Of a stretch of 64,000 bases of DNA, positions 33,990-43,961 are shown piece by piece (the stretch's first letter is position 1; each line of letters begins with the position of its first letter). Below the pieces are notes generated by a model that saw nothing but the letters and a program-made list of their open reading frames with translations, was not told the DNA's origin and made no database searches. A program made the translations under genes and the position numbers. Source of the DNA: Bacteroidales bacterium UBA5197 (GTDB taxonomy: Bacteria > Bacteroidota > Bacteroidia > Bacteroidales > Lentimicrobiaceae). The DNA lies in assembly GCA_002412885.1 (NCBI GenBank), contig DHVX01000064.1:52829-116828 (forward strand), in the 5' to 3' direction.

Positions 33990-36413
33990 ATGAGATTCGG
34001 ACACTTTGATGACAGCAACAGGGAATATGTAATTACCAACCCGAAAACGCCTTACCCATGGATCAATTACATGGGAACCGGTGGATTTTTCAGCATTATG
34101 TCCAATACCGGAGGAGGATATAGTTTTTACAAAGATGCGCGTTTACGCAGAATCACCCGTATCAGGTACAATAATGTGCCGGTTGATGATGGCGGAAAAT
34201 ATTTCTACATAAACGATGGCGGTAAAATATGGTCGCCCGGCTGGAAGCCCGTTAAAACTGAGCTTGAGAAGTATGAATGTCGTCATGGATTAGGATATTC
34301 CGTTATTAAAAGTGAATTAAACCTGCTGGAAGCTGAAGTATTGTACTTTGTGCCGATCGAATTTGATGGGGAAGTTATTCGTGTGAAGCTGAAGAACAAA
34401 AGTTCTGAAAAAAAGACTGTCAAACTGCACTCTTTTGCCGAATGGGCTTTATGGGATGCGCTTGACGATACCACCAATTTCCAGAGAAACTTCAACACCG
34501 GAGAAGTTGAAGTTGAGGATTCCTGTATCTATCATAAAACCGAATACCGGGAGCGCCGAAACCATTATGCTTTTTATTCGGTGAATGCTAAAATCAGCGG
34601 ATTTGACACCGACCGCGAAACATTTCTGGGCATTTACAACGGATTTGACAATCCTGAAATGGTAACCAACGGAAAGTGCGGCAATTCAATAGCTTATGGC
34701 TGGTCGCCCATTGCTTCGCATTTTATTGAAATGGAACTAAATGCGGGCGAAGAAAAAGAGTTTGTTTTTATGCTCGGTTATGTCGAAAACGAAAAAGATG
34801 AAAAGTTTTCGGCACCCAACATCATCAACAAAACCAACGCCCATCGCATGATCAACCAGTTTAAAACATCGGAGCAGGTGGATGATGCACTTCAAAATCT
34901 CATGGGATTTTATAGCGATCTGCTTGGCAAACTGAACATCAGTTCAGGCGATGAAAAGCTGGATCGAATGGTAAATATCTGGAATCAGTACCAGTGCATG
35001 GTTACCTATTTCTTTTCCAGAAGCACTTCTTATTTTGAATCGGGTATTGGCCGGGGCATGGGCTTTCGCGATTCAAATCAGGACATTATTGGCATGGTTC
35101 ATATGAATCCGGAATGGGCCCGTCAACGGATTATTGATCTGGCAAGCACACAGCTCAGCGATGGAAGTGCGTATCACCAATACCAACCCCTCACCAAAAG
35201 GGGAAACCACGAAATCGGCGGCAACTTTAACGACGATCCCCTGTGGCTGATTCTATCAGTTTCTGCATATATCAAAGAGACCGGAGACTGGACACTGCTC
35301 GATGCATTGGCCCCTTTCGACAATCAGGGAGAGGATGCCACCATTTTTGAGCACATAAAACGTTCATTTTATCATGTCGTAAATAACCTTGGTCCTCATA
35401 ACCTTCCGCTTATCGGCCGCGCCGACTGGAATGACTGTCTCAACCTCAATTGCTTTTCAGATAAGCCGGGTGAATCATTTCAAACCACCAACAATCAGAT
35501 TGGACGCACCGCAGAATCGGTGATGATTGCCGGTATGTTTATTCTTTATGGTGAAGAATTTGTACGCATTTGTGAATTGACAGGTCGAATAGAAGAATCC
35601 ATAGAAGCCCAGATTCAGATTGAAAAAATGAGAGCAGCCATCGATTCTTCAGGTTGGGATGGAGATTGGTTTCTGAGGGCTTACGATTTCTATGGGAATA
35701 AGGTTGGAAGCAAAGAAAACGAAGAAGGCAAGATTTTTATTGAATCGCAGGGCTTTTGTGTGATGGCTGGCGTTGGAATTGAAGATGGACGGGCTGAGAA
35801 AGCACTTAAAAGTGTTGAAGAAAAACTGTCAACTCCCTACGGTATTGTGTTACTGAATCCGGCTTATACCAAATATCACCTGAATCTTGGTGAAATCACT
35901 ACCTATCCCCCGGGATACAAGGAAAATGCGGGCATTTTCTGCCACAACAACCCGTGGATAATCATTGCAGAAACCATGCTGGGTCACAACGACAAAGCTT
36001 TTGATTATTACAAAAGAATCACTCCGGCTTATCTGGAAAACATCAGCGAGTTGCATAAAACCGAACCTTACGTATATTCGCAGATGATTGCCGGAAAAGA
36101 TGCTGTAAAACCCGGTGAAGCAAAAAACTCATGGCTTACCGGCACTGCAGCCTGGAATTTGTATGCCATAAGTCAGTATATTCTGGGAATTCGTCCTGAT
36201 TACGAAGGATTAATCGTTGACCCATGCCTTCCATCAGAAATAAAGGAATTGAATGTCACCAGAAAATTCAGAGGGAATACTTATCACATAAAGGTTCAAA
36301 AAGTCGGAGGCTCAAAACAAAACTGTTTTGTGAACGGACAAAAATGGGAAGGACCCCTGCCATGCAAGTCAAAGGGGGAAATTTACAATGTTCTTATCAC
36401 CTTAAATAAATAA
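33990..36413 (+). CDS. GH94 glycoside phosphorylase, cellobiose phosphorylase-like
   Basis: 807 residues with no signal peptide, so cytoplasmic. The N-terminal beta-sandwich (RFGHFDDSNREYVITNPKTPYPWINYMG) is that of cellobiose phosphorylases; the (alpha/alpha)6 barrel has GMGFRDSNQD and GRADWNDCLNLN, where the ADWND segment (478-482) holds the family's catalytic acid. It splits cellobiose with phosphate into glucose 1-phosphate and glucose, saving one ATP. It lies 43 bases after the symporter and four bases before the GH3 gene. Other GH94 specificities (cellodextrin, laminaribiose) cannot be fully excluded, but the N-terminus fits cellobiose phosphorylase best. Confidence 0.93.
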   Translation: MRFGHFDDSNREYVITNPKTPYPWINYMGTGGFFSIMSNTGGGYSFYKDARLRRITRIRYNNVPVDDGGKYFYINDGGKIWSPGWKPVKTELEKYECRHGLGYSVIKSELNLLEAEVLYFVPIEFDGEVIRVKLKNKSSEKKTVKLHSFAEWALWDALDDTTNFQRNFNTGEVEVEDSCIYHKTEYRERRNHYAFYSVNAKISGFDTDRETFLGIYNGFDNPEMVTNGKCGNSIAYGWSPIASHFIEMELNAGEEKEFVFMLGYVENEKDEKFSAPNIINKTNAHRMINQFKTSEQVDDALQNLMGFYSDLLGKLNISSGDEKLDRMVNIWNQYQCMVTYFFSRSTSYFESGIGRGMGFRDSNQDIIGMVHMNPEWARQRIIDLASTQLSDGSAYHQYQPLTKRGNHEIGGNFNDDPLWLILSVSAYIKETGDWTLLDALAPFDNQGEDATIFEHIKRSFYHVVNNLGPHNLPLIGRADWNDCLNLNCFSDKPGESFQTTNNQIGRTAESVMIAGMFILYGEEFVRICELTGRIEESIEAQIQIEKMRAAIDSSGWDGDWFLRAYDFYGNKVGSKENEEGKIFIESQGFCVMAGVGIEDGRAEKALKSVEEKLSTPYGIVLLNPAYTKYHLNLGEITTYPPGYKENAGIFCHNNPWIIIAETMLGHNDKAFDYYKRITPAYLENISELHKTEPYVYSQMIAGKDAVKPGEAKNSWLTGTAAWNLYAISQYILGIRPDYEGLIVDPCLPSEIKELNVTRKFRGNTYHIKVQKVGGSKQNCFVNGQKWEGPLPCKSKGEIYNVLITLNK

Positions 36414-36416
36414 CTC

Positions 36417-38678
36417 ATGGAAACTATTTTTCAGAAAAACCGTAAATTTCCGGTCATTTTATTTCTTGTATTGTTGATTGCATCAGCAACCGGGTGCAAA
36501 CAAGCAACGAATAAAAAAACCGAAGACCCTATGAACAGCAAAGTAAAAGAATTGCTTTCAAAGATGACTTTGGATGAAAAACTCAGTCTGATCCATGCAA
36601 GTTCGTCTTTCACTTCGGGGGGCGTATCCAGACTTGGTATTCCGGAACTGGTCATGTCCGATGGCCCGCATGGCGTGCGTCATGAGCATGGTCGTGGCTG
36701 GTTTGCGCTTGAAGATGCTGATGACAGAGCCACTTACCTGCCCGTAGGGATTTGTCTGGCCTCAACATGGAACAAAAATCTGGGCTATGAATATGGTGTT
36801 GTTTTAGGCAATGAAGCCAAGGAGAGGGGTAAAAATATAATTCTCGGGCCTGGAGTCAACATCATCAGAAGTCCACTCAACGGACGAAATTTTGAATACC
36901 TGAGCGAAGACCCCTTTCATGCTGCCGCAATGGCAGTTGGATATATAAAAGGCGTTCAGGAACAGGGCGTTGCCTCATGTGTTAAACATTATGCTGCAAA
37001 CAATCAGGAAACCGACCGCCATAATATTGATGTAATAATAAGCAAAAGGGCTTTGCATGAGATCTATTTCCCAGCTTTTAAAGCGGCAGTTCAGGAAGCC
37101 AATGTTTGGAGTGTGATGGGCGCCTACAACAAAGTCAACGGTCAGTACACAACCCATCACGAATACCTCAACAATGTTGTGCTCAAAGGCGATTGGGGAT
37201 TTGACGGCGTTGTTATCAGCGACTGGGGTTCAGTGAAGGACACCCGTGAAGCGCTGCTTAATGGAACTGACATAGAAATGGGTACAGAGCTGCTTAAGTC
37301 GTTCAGCAATCCTGATTACGATGATTTTTATCTTGCAAAACATGCGAAAAAAATGATTGAAGACGGTGATATCGATGAAAGTGTGGTGGACGAAAAAGTA
37401 AAACGTGTTTTGAGACTGATGTTTCGCACAACTGCACTTGGAAATCATGCTCCGGGCAAAAGAAATGTGCCGGAACATCAGCAACTGGCCTTAAAAGTGG
37501 CTCAGGAAGGTATTGTCCTGCTTAAAAACGATGGTCTTTTGCCGTTTGATAAAAAAGAAATTAAAACCCTTGCTATCATTGGCCATAATGCTAAACGTAA
37601 ATTTGCTGAAAGAGGCGGAAGCTCTCAGGTGAAGCCATTGTATGAGATCACGCCGTTTGAAGGTATTCAGAAACTGGTTGGTGACCATGTCGAAATCATT
37701 TTTGCTGAAGGTTATGAACCCTATTATGATGAAAGTCTTTTCAGAAGTTATACCAGTGAGGTAGCCTCACAGTCCAGAGACAACAAGAAAAGTACAGACC
37801 TGGCAAAAACAGCCAATGCCAAACTCTTGCAGGAAGCTATTGAAATTGCCAAAAGTGCTGATGCTGTAATTTTTGTTGGTGGCTGGATTCATGGCCACGA
37901 TGGCATGCCATGGGGCGAAGGCACTTACGATGCCGAGGCACGTGACAAACTGAACCTTAAGCTGCTGTTTGGCCAGGAAAAACTGATCCAGGAAATCAAC
38001 AAGGTGAACAAAAATACAGCAGTAGTGCTTTGGGGAGGCAGTAATGTGGAGATGAACAACTGGTTACCTGAAACACGGGCTTATCTTCATGCCTGGTACC
38101 CCGGCATGGAAGGTGGTACTGCCTTGGCACAAATACTTTTTGGAGAGGTGAATCCTTCCGGCAAACTGCCCATGACATTTGCAAATTCACACCTGGATTA
38201 TCCCTCTCACTCAGTTGGTGAATTTCCAGGCAAAAATACGGTTAATTACACCGAAGATATTTATGTGGGTTACAGATATTTCGATTCAAAAAATATAGAA
38301 GTGGTGTTTCCGTTTGGCTTTGGACTTTCATACACAACGTTCGGTTTTTCTGACCTGAAGTTAACCAAAAAAGATAACAAGGTAATTGTACAATGTACTG
38401 TTACCAATACCGGAAAACGCACTGGTGCCGAGGTTGCCCAGGTTTATGTTCATCAAATACAAAGCTCGGTTGACCGCCCGGTGAAGGAACTTAAAGGTTT
38501 TGAAAAGGTAACGCTTAATCCGGGAGAATCAGCCAAAGTAAATATCGAACTTGATGAATCGGCTTTTAGTTTTTACCATCCGGAAAAACTGAAGTGGGTT
38601 CTTGAACCCGGATTGTTTGAAATTTCGACAGGTTCTGCATCAAACAACCTGCCCCTGAAAGGCACAATTGAATGGTGA
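36417..38678 (+). CDS. GH3 beta-glucosidase lipoprotein
   Basis: 753 residues. A lipoprotein signal (lipobox ASATGC) sends it to the envelope, probably facing the periplasm. The TIM-barrel domain has SDGPHGVRHEHG, the KHYAANNQETDRHN substrate loop and the nucleophile Asp269 in GVVISDWG; the alpha/beta sandwich follows, and a fibronectin-III-like C-terminus (VTNTGKRTGAEVAQVYVHQ) ends the protein. It releases glucose from beta-glucans or cello-oligosaccharides before uptake. Start follows GH94 by three bases. Confidence 0.95.
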   Translation: METIFQKNRKFPVILFLVLLIASATGCKQATNKKTEDPMNSKVKELLSKMTLDEKLSLIHASSSFTSGGVSRLGIPELVMSDGPHGVRHEHGRGWFALEDADDRATYLPVGICLASTWNKNLGYEYGVVLGNEAKERGKNIILGPGVNIIRSPLNGRNFEYLSEDPFHAAAMAVGYIKGVQEQGVASCVKHYAANNQETDRHNIDVIISKRALHEIYFPAFKAAVQEANVWSVMGAYNKVNGQYTTHHEYLNNVVLKGDWGFDGVVISDWGSVKDTREALLNGTDIEMGTELLKSFSNPDYDDFYLAKHAKKMIEDGDIDESVVDEKVKRVLRLMFRTTALGNHAPGKRNVPEHQQLALKVAQEGIVLLKNDGLLPFDKKEIKTLAIIGHNAKRKFAERGGSSQVKPLYEITPFEGIQKLVGDHVEIIFAEGYEPYYDESLFRSYTSEVASQSRDNKKSTDLAKTANAKLLQEAIEIAKSADAVIFVGGWIHGHDGMPWGEGTYDAEARDKLNLKLLFGQEKLIQEINKVNKNTAVVLWGGSNVEMNNWLPETRAYLHAWYPGMEGGTALAQILFGEVNPSGKLPMTFANSHLDYPSHSVGEFPGKNTVNYTEDIYVGYRYFDSKNIEVVFPFGFGLSYTTFGFSDLKLTKKDNKVIVQCTVTNTGKRTGAEVAQVYVHQIQSSVDRPVKELKGFEKVTLNPGESAKVNIELDESAFSFYHPEKLKWVLEPGLFEISTGSASNNLPLKGTIEW

Positions 38679-38731
38679 ACCGACAACAAGCCGATTGGCA
38701 GCAGATAAGAAATAAATTAAAAACGGTGAAT

Positions 38732-39661
38732 ATGGAAAAGATGACATCAAAAATTCGTTCAACGCAGTTGCTGATATTTATCTTTCTGTATTGTCTGACT
38801 TTTGTTAGCCAGGGTTTTTCTCAGAAAAGTCCAAAACTGATAGCCCCTGAAGAAAAGGTGGTTAAGCTTGCAGATGGATTTGCTTTTACCGAAGGCCCGG
38901 CAGTTGACAGCCATGGAAATGTTTATTTTACCGATCAGCCCAACAATAAAATCCACATCTGGACAACCGAAGGAAAGCTGGAAACCTTTCTCGAAAACTC
39001 CGGCAGGGCAAACGGACTTTACTTCGATCTGAACGGAAATCTCCTTGCATGTGCCGATATGGACAATCAGTTGTGGAGTATCACGATCGCTGACACCAGC
39101 CACACAATTCTTGTTTTAAATTACAATGACAAAACATTGAACGGCCCGAATGACCTTTGGGTGCGTCCTGACGGCGGCATCTATTTTACCGATCCTCTTT
39201 ATGTGCGCCCTTACTGGGTGCGTAATTCAAGGATGGAGCAGGACGGCGAACATGTGTATTTTCTTTCGCCCGACAGAAAAACACTGAGTAGGGTTGCCGA
39301 TGATCTTGTAAAACCAAATGGCATTATCGGTACACCGGATGGCAAAAAGTTATATGTTGCCGATATCGGCGCAAATAAAACCTATGTGTATGACATTCTG
39401 CCAGATGGAAGCATTGCCAATAAAAAGTTGTTTGCAGAATTGGGCTCAGATGGAATGACCATTGACCAAAAAGGCAATGTCTATCTGACCGGAAATGGCG
39501 TGACGGTTTTCAATAAAAAAGGCAGACAAATAGCACATATTAAAGTTGATGCTGGCTGGACTGCCAATGTTTGCTTTGGCGGCACAGAGATGAAAACACT
39601 TTTTATCACCGCTTCTGAATACCTGTACAGCCTGAAAATGAATGTCGAAGGTGTGAGATAG
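38732..39661 (+). CDS. SMP-30/gluconolactonase-family secreted protein
   Basis: 309 residues from the ATG giving MEKMTSKIRSTQLLIF (an ATG nine bases later is also possible); a longer start would overlap GH3. The signal peptide ends SQGFSQ. The six-bladed propeller has FTEGPAVDSHGNVYFTDQPNNKI (metal-ligand Glu), NGPNDLWVRPDGGIYFTDP (Asn/Asp ligands) and KPNGIIGTPDGKKLYVAD. It is a divalent-metal lactonase by family; periplasmic hydrolysis of an aldonolactone, perhaps made from oxidised cello-oligosaccharides, is inferred. Confidence 0.9.
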   Translation: MEKMTSKIRSTQLLIFIFLYCLTFVSQGFSQKSPKLIAPEEKVVKLADGFAFTEGPAVDSHGNVYFTDQPNNKIHIWTTEGKLETFLENSGRANGLYFDLNGNLLACADMDNQLWSITIADTSHTILVLNYNDKTLNGPNDLWVRPDGGIYFTDPLYVRPYWVRNSRMEQDGEHVYFLSPDRKTLSRVADDLVKPNGIIGTPDGKKLYVADIGANKTYVYDILPDGSIANKKLFAELGSDGMTIDQKGNVYLTGNGVTVFNKKGRQIAHIKVDAGWTANVCFGGTEMKTLFITASEYLYSLKMNVEGVR

Positions 39662-39766
39662 TGAACTGCGCTTTCCGGCTGAAGCACAATCAGGAAGGCA
39701 AAACTCAACAGGAAATTTTTGCCTGAAAATGAGCATTAATGAAATAAAAATATCTGCAGGCAAAGC

Positions 39767-40816
39767 ATGAAACACCAAATCAGAAAATGGGGCATTGATC
39801 CACCAGGAAACGAAATCGACCTCTATACGCTTACCAACGACAACGGCATTACGATTTGCATCTCTAGCTACGGCGCCATCATCACCTCCATTCAAACCCC
39901 CGACCGATATGGTGTTGCCGACGAAATTGCACTGGGTTTTGACTCAGCTGAAGGTTACCTGAATGATTTTTACATAAACAATTGTCCGTTTTTTGGAGCC
40001 ATTGCCGGCCGGTATGCAAACCGAATTGCAAATGGCGAGTTTTCTATAGACGGCATAATATACAGGCTTGCCAAAAACAACCTTGGCAATGCACTTCATG
40101 GAGGAATTAAGGGATTCGACAAGCAGTTGTGGAAGGGAAAAATTATTTCTGGAGATGATTATAATGGCGTTGAACTCACATACTTCAGCCCTCACCTCGA
40201 AGAAGGATACCCGGGCAATCTTTCAGTTACTGTCACTTACAAACTTAACAACAGCAACGAACTCGCCATTGAATTTTCTGCTTCTACCGACCAGAAAACT
40301 GTTCTCAACCTGACCAATCATACCTATTTCAACCTTTCCGGTTGCCGGAAACCAATTACCGGCCACAAACTCACCATTTTCAGCCGGCAGATGCTTGAAA
40401 CAGAAAAGCTGATTCCCACAGGTGAATTTCTTGATATCTCAGAAACTGCTTATGATTTCAGCAAAAGCAAAACCATCGGTCGCGATATAGACTCCCTGCC
40501 CTTTGGTTATGACAACAGTTATGTGCTAGAAAACAGCAAAGGAATTTCCCCAATGGTAGCCCTGCTTCAGGATGAAGAAAGTGGCCGGTATCTTGAAATA
40601 TTCACAGATGAGCCTTCACTGCAATTATATACAGGGTTTTACATTCCTGAAGTCACAGGACATAAAGGCATTAAATACGGGAAGTATATGGGTGTAGCTC
40701 TGGAAACACAGCATTTTGCTGACTCACCGAACCAATCAGAATTTCCATCCACAATGATCAGCCCCGGCGAAACATTTGAAAGCAAAACTATTTTCAGGTT
40801 TGGGGTAGATAAATAG
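39767..40816 (+). CDS. galM: aldose 1-epimerase (mutarotase)
   Basis: 349 residues, full-length galactose mutarotase fold: ISSYGAIITSIQTPDRYG, GRYANRIANGEF, NALHGGIKGFDK (first catalytic His), LTNHTYFNL (second His) and the C-terminal GVALETQHFADSPNQ (catalytic Glu). It interconverts alpha and beta anomers of glucose released by the phosphorylase and GH3. No signal peptide. It is the last gene of the six-gene glucan operon and is followed by a perfect terminator hairpin. Confidence 0.94.
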   Translation: MKHQIRKWGIDPPGNEIDLYTLTNDNGITICISSYGAIITSIQTPDRYGVADEIALGFDSAEGYLNDFYINNCPFFGAIAGRYANRIANGEFSIDGIIYRLAKNNLGNALHGGIKGFDKQLWKGKIISGDDYNGVELTYFSPHLEEGYPGNLSVTVTYKLNNSNELAIEFSASTDQKTVLNLTNHTYFNLSGCRKPITGHKLTIFSRQMLETEKLIPTGEFLDISETAYDFSKSKTIGRDIDSLPFGYDNSYVLENSKGISPMVALLQDEESGRYLEIFTDEPSLQLYTGFYIPEVTGHKGIKYGKYMGVALETQHFADSPNQSEFPSTMISPGETFESKTIFRFGVDK

Positions 40817-40834
40817 TATTCTGTTACCCGTGTT

Positions 40835-40870
40835 AAAATCAGAACCTTCACAAACGCAGGTTCTGATTTT
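40835..40870. terminator. terminator at the end of the glucan operon
   Basis: AAAATCAGAACCT (40835-40847) pairs perfectly over 13 bases with AGGTTCTGATTTT (40858-40870) around a 10-base loop. It begins 18 bases after the galM stop. The remaining 220 bases before the next gene show nothing I can name. Confidence 0.88.
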
Positions 40871-41092
40871 CTATTTCCCGAAAGTATTCCTAAAATTATT
40901 TAGAATAAATCCAGGGTCAATAACTCCTGACTTTTCTCCCGGAATCCAATGATACAGCCATATGCAGCAATTAAACTATTGAGCCGATTGCTTATATAAC
41001 AACATCTGAATAAAAAAAATGCATTCGCTTGATCCGGTTTTCCCTAAAACGGTGTATTAGCCTTTATAAAGAACCATTAAAACAAATGCATC

Positions 41093-42550
41093 ATGAAAAA
41101 TTCAACTTTTAACTTCATGTCAGTTCTGCTGATGTCCGTTTCTATTTTATTCAGCGCCTGTAAAAAAGACAAGGATACGGATCCTGATAAAGATCCTGAC
41201 AACAATAAACCGACCCTGGTTTATAGTGAAACGATAATCGGCATGACCGGTGTTACCTCCCGTATTGAAATTGCGGCCACCGATCCCGATGGTGATGAGC
41301 TTTCCTTTACCTGGACAATTATCACTTCTCCGGTTGGTTCTTCACCTGCACTTACACAGCAGGTAAGCCGCGCAGATTTTATTACCACAACCCCGGGTAT
41401 TTACAAAGTTGAAGTTTTGGTAAAAGACAACAAAGGCAGTCAGGCTATAGCAACTGTAAACCTGTATATTGGCGGAGAACTTCCGGCTAACATCAACAGC
41501 AACACCATTCTTCCCGACCTGTTTGCCGATGAAGCCTATCCCGATTATTATGCTACGCGGTCGGTACAAATCACTGCCGGACTCACGCTTGACCCGGGGG
41601 TAGTAATTGAATGTGCTTCCGACATTCAGATTTTTGCCAATGGAGCCAATGCCTACCTCAGCGCCGGGGGTACCGCATCGAAAAATATCATATTCAGGGG
41701 AAGTGAACAAATTAAAGGCTGGTGGAAAACCATCAATTTCAACTCGGTAAACCTGAACAACAAACTGGATCATGTGCAGGTACTTCATGCCGGGAGTTCT
41801 AACATTGCCGGATATAAGGCTGCAGTTTACATAAATAGCAACTCGTCCAACAGGGCCACAATCACCAACACACGTATTTCAATGACCGATGGTTACGGAT
41901 TATTTATTGACGGAAACAGCAACGGACTGATCGAATTTTCGGGAAATGAATTTTCAGATAACACTGCCGCTCCAATGATGCTAGGGGCCGAGAATCTGTA
42001 CTCACTTGATAATGCTTCGATATTCACAGGCAATGGTATTCAAGCCATTGTAGTGAAAGCGACCGGGAACGGAAATGCCCGCTTTAATTCAGCCGGAAGT
42101 ATAAAAGCACTGGGCGTTGATTATCACTTTATGAGCAGTGCTGAACTACAAACAAAGCTCACCTTTGAACCCGGAGTCGTCTGCCTGTTTAATTCAGGAA
42201 CAAGGATTTGGGTAACTGCCGCAGGAGCAATAATAGCAAACGGAAACGCTTCTGAAAAGATCACCTTTTCGGGAATTACCTCAAGTCCGGGCGCATGGAA
42301 CGGGATAGAGCTGGCATCTTCCTCTCCTGAAAACAGTATAGATCATGCAATTATTAGTTATGGAGGCAACAGCAGCGGCAGGAAAGCCAATATTTACATG
42401 TTTAATCCCTCGAAACTTACACTGACAAACAGCACAATTTCTGACAGCCAGACCTGGGGTGTATTTAAAGCTCCCGGAAGTATCGACCTTACCGAAAGCA
42501 ACAATACTTTTATAAACAATGCTTCAGGTGACATCGGTGGGAACATTTAA
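41093..42550 (+). CDS. surface lipoprotein with PKD-like and right-handed beta-helix modules
   Basis: 485 residues. Lipobox LFSAC is followed by an acidic DKDTDPDKDPDN linker, the kind that promotes surface exposure of lipoproteins in Bacteroidota. A PKD/Ig-like domain (about 45-130; DPDGDELSFTWTI, PGIYKVEVLVKDNKGS) precedes a beta-helix region. The helix region contains an internal duplication: residues from about 160 (LTLDPGVVIECASDIQIFA) and from about 355 (LTFEPGVVCLFNSGTRIWV) repeat the same order of PGV, GNASEKITF, GxW and DHxxI elements. An adhesion or matrix role is likely, but no enzymatic motif is visible. Confidence 0.8.
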   Translation: MKNSTFNFMSVLLMSVSILFSACKKDKDTDPDKDPDNNKPTLVYSETIIGMTGVTSRIEIAATDPDGDELSFTWTIITSPVGSSPALTQQVSRADFITTTPGIYKVEVLVKDNKGSQAIATVNLYIGGELPANINSNTILPDLFADEAYPDYYATRSVQITAGLTLDPGVVIECASDIQIFANGANAYLSAGGTASKNIIFRGSEQIKGWWKTINFNSVNLNNKLDHVQVLHAGSSNIAGYKAAVYINSNSSNRATITNTRISMTDGYGLFIDGNSNGLIEFSGNEFSDNTAAPMMLGAENLYSLDNASIFTGNGIQAIVVKATGNGNARFNSAGSIKALGVDYHFMSSAELQTKLTFEPGVVCLFNSGTRIWVTAAGAIIANGNASEKITFSGITSSPGAWNGIELASSSPENSIDHAIISYGGNSSGRKANIYMFNPSKLTLTNSTISDSQTWGVFKAPGSIDLTESNNTFINNASGDIGGNI

Positions 42551-42632
42551 ACCATTTGGTTCACGGGTAACGCTGCTTGTTTTGCAGATGAAGATTAAAC
42601 AAATACTAATTCCTGACAAAAACTTTCTTACA

Positions 42633-43238
42633 ATGAAAAAAATGACTTTAATTTTTGGGTTGCTTTTCGCTGCTCTTTTTATGATATCCTGTGAAAAGGA
42701 CAAGAATAACAATAAATCAGGTGTTTTATTTCCTGAAAAGTTCACCGCGATCATAACCGGGGAGCTAAAAACTGAAATTGAATATGACGAGAACAAGGTA
42801 ATTGCTGCCGGAAATCTTATGAGTGATTATTCGGGAGAATATCTTGTCATCACGGGTACAAACAATGACCCCAATATTGTAATCAATTTTTACCCTCCCG
42901 ATGATCACCCATTCAGTGATGATGTGATTTCGATTCAGATAAAATCGAAAGATCCTAAACCATGGGCAAGGGACAAGTCTTATACCACAGTTTATATCGC
43001 ACAACATCCCTATGTTGATGAATATGCAATTGTCAGCTACTGGGATGAATCAGAAAGACGAGACTATATATCTTCCATAAGACCTGAATCTATGGGTGGA
43101 AAGGTAAAGCTGTGGAGAGAAGGAAAGCTGCTTAAGGGCGAAATTAAAAGCCTGGGACTGATGTCGAGGGATTTTCGGCTTATCTACCTAACCATTAATT
43201 TCGAACTCAGGCCTGAGGATGACGATCTGACGGATTAG
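42633..43238 (+). CDS. hypothetical lipoprotein
   Basis: 201 residues from the ATG giving MKKMTLIFGLLFAAL; upstream in-frame starts would hide the signal. Lipobox MISC, then a lysine/asparagine linker (EKDKNNNKSG). The mature part is predicted beta-rich (EKFTAIITGELKTEIEYDENKVIAAGNL). I do not recognise a family. It lies 82 bases after the beta-helix lipoprotein on the same strand and is probably co-transcribed with it. Confidence 0.75.
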   Translation: MKKMTLIFGLLFAALFMISCEKDKNNNKSGVLFPEKFTAIITGELKTEIEYDENKVIAAGNLMSDYSGEYLVITGTNNDPNIVINFYPPDDHPFSDDVISIQIKSKDPKPWARDKSYTTVYIAQHPYVDEYAIVSYWDESERRDYISSIRPESMGGKVKLWREGKLLKGEIKSLGLMSRDFRLIYLTINFELRPEDDDLTD

Positions 43239-43365
43239 AATCAGATATCCACAATTGTCCGATAATTATACATCCAGAATGTTTTCATCCCGATTGACAT
43301 TGAAAGTCAACGGAATTCCAGATGTATGTGCTTCCTGATTAATAACAACATAAAATGATGTTGCA

Positions 43366-43866
43366 ATGAGATACAAAAAGTTAAAAATAATTGCCATACT
43401 CCTGTCAGGACTAGGACTAACAGGACTAAAAGCACAGGATGCAATCTCTGTTTCAGGGGGTGATGCCACAGGCACAGGAGGTTCGGCAAGTTTTTCAATC
43501 GGGCAGGTTGTTTACACTACCAATGCAGGGCCAAACGGTTCGGTAGCGCAAGGTGTGCAACAGCCTTATGAGATTTCTATCGTTACTGAAGCGGGAAAAA
43601 CAAACGGAATTGAGCTTTTGATTTCTGCATTCCCAAATCCTACAACCAGCCATTTAACTCTGAATATTGAGAACCCGGGCACAATTGACCTCCGGTCTTT
43701 AAGCTATCAACTTTTCGACTTAAATGGAACCCTTTTGGAAACAACCAAAATTAATGGGGATCAAACAATTATTGAGATGAATAATCGGGTTGCAGCAACG
43801 TATTTTTTAAGTGTAACCAACGAAAACAAAACGCTTAAAACATTTAAGATAATTAAAGCTCTATAA
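43366..43866 (+). CDS. secreted protein with type IX secretion C-terminal sorting domain
   Basis: 166 residues: signal peptide (LSGLGLTGLKAQ), a short GGDATGTGGSASFSIGQVVY segment common in front of T9SS cargo in this phylum, and a type A C-terminal domain of about 75 residues (AFPNPTTSHLTLNI, YFLSVTNENKTLKTFKIIK). The protein is nearly all export machinery signal with almost no passenger. It sits 95 bases before the S74 repeat protein. It shows that the organism has a type IX secretion system, whose components are not in this window. Confidence 0.9.
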   Translation: MRYKKLKIIAILLSGLGLTGLKAQDAISVSGGDATGTGGSASFSIGQVVYTTNAGPNGSVAQGVQQPYEISIVTEAGKTNGIELLISAFPNPTTSHLTLNIENPGTIDLRSLSYQLFDLNGTLLETTKINGDQTIIEMNNRVAATYFLSVTNENKTLKTFKIIKAL

Positions 43867-43961
43867 AAACAGGGTTTCAGCCCAAAAAAATGCTTCTGAT
43901 CAATCCCATAAGCGAAACGCTTCGGGGATAAAAAAATATTAACCTCCAAAATGACAAACCA

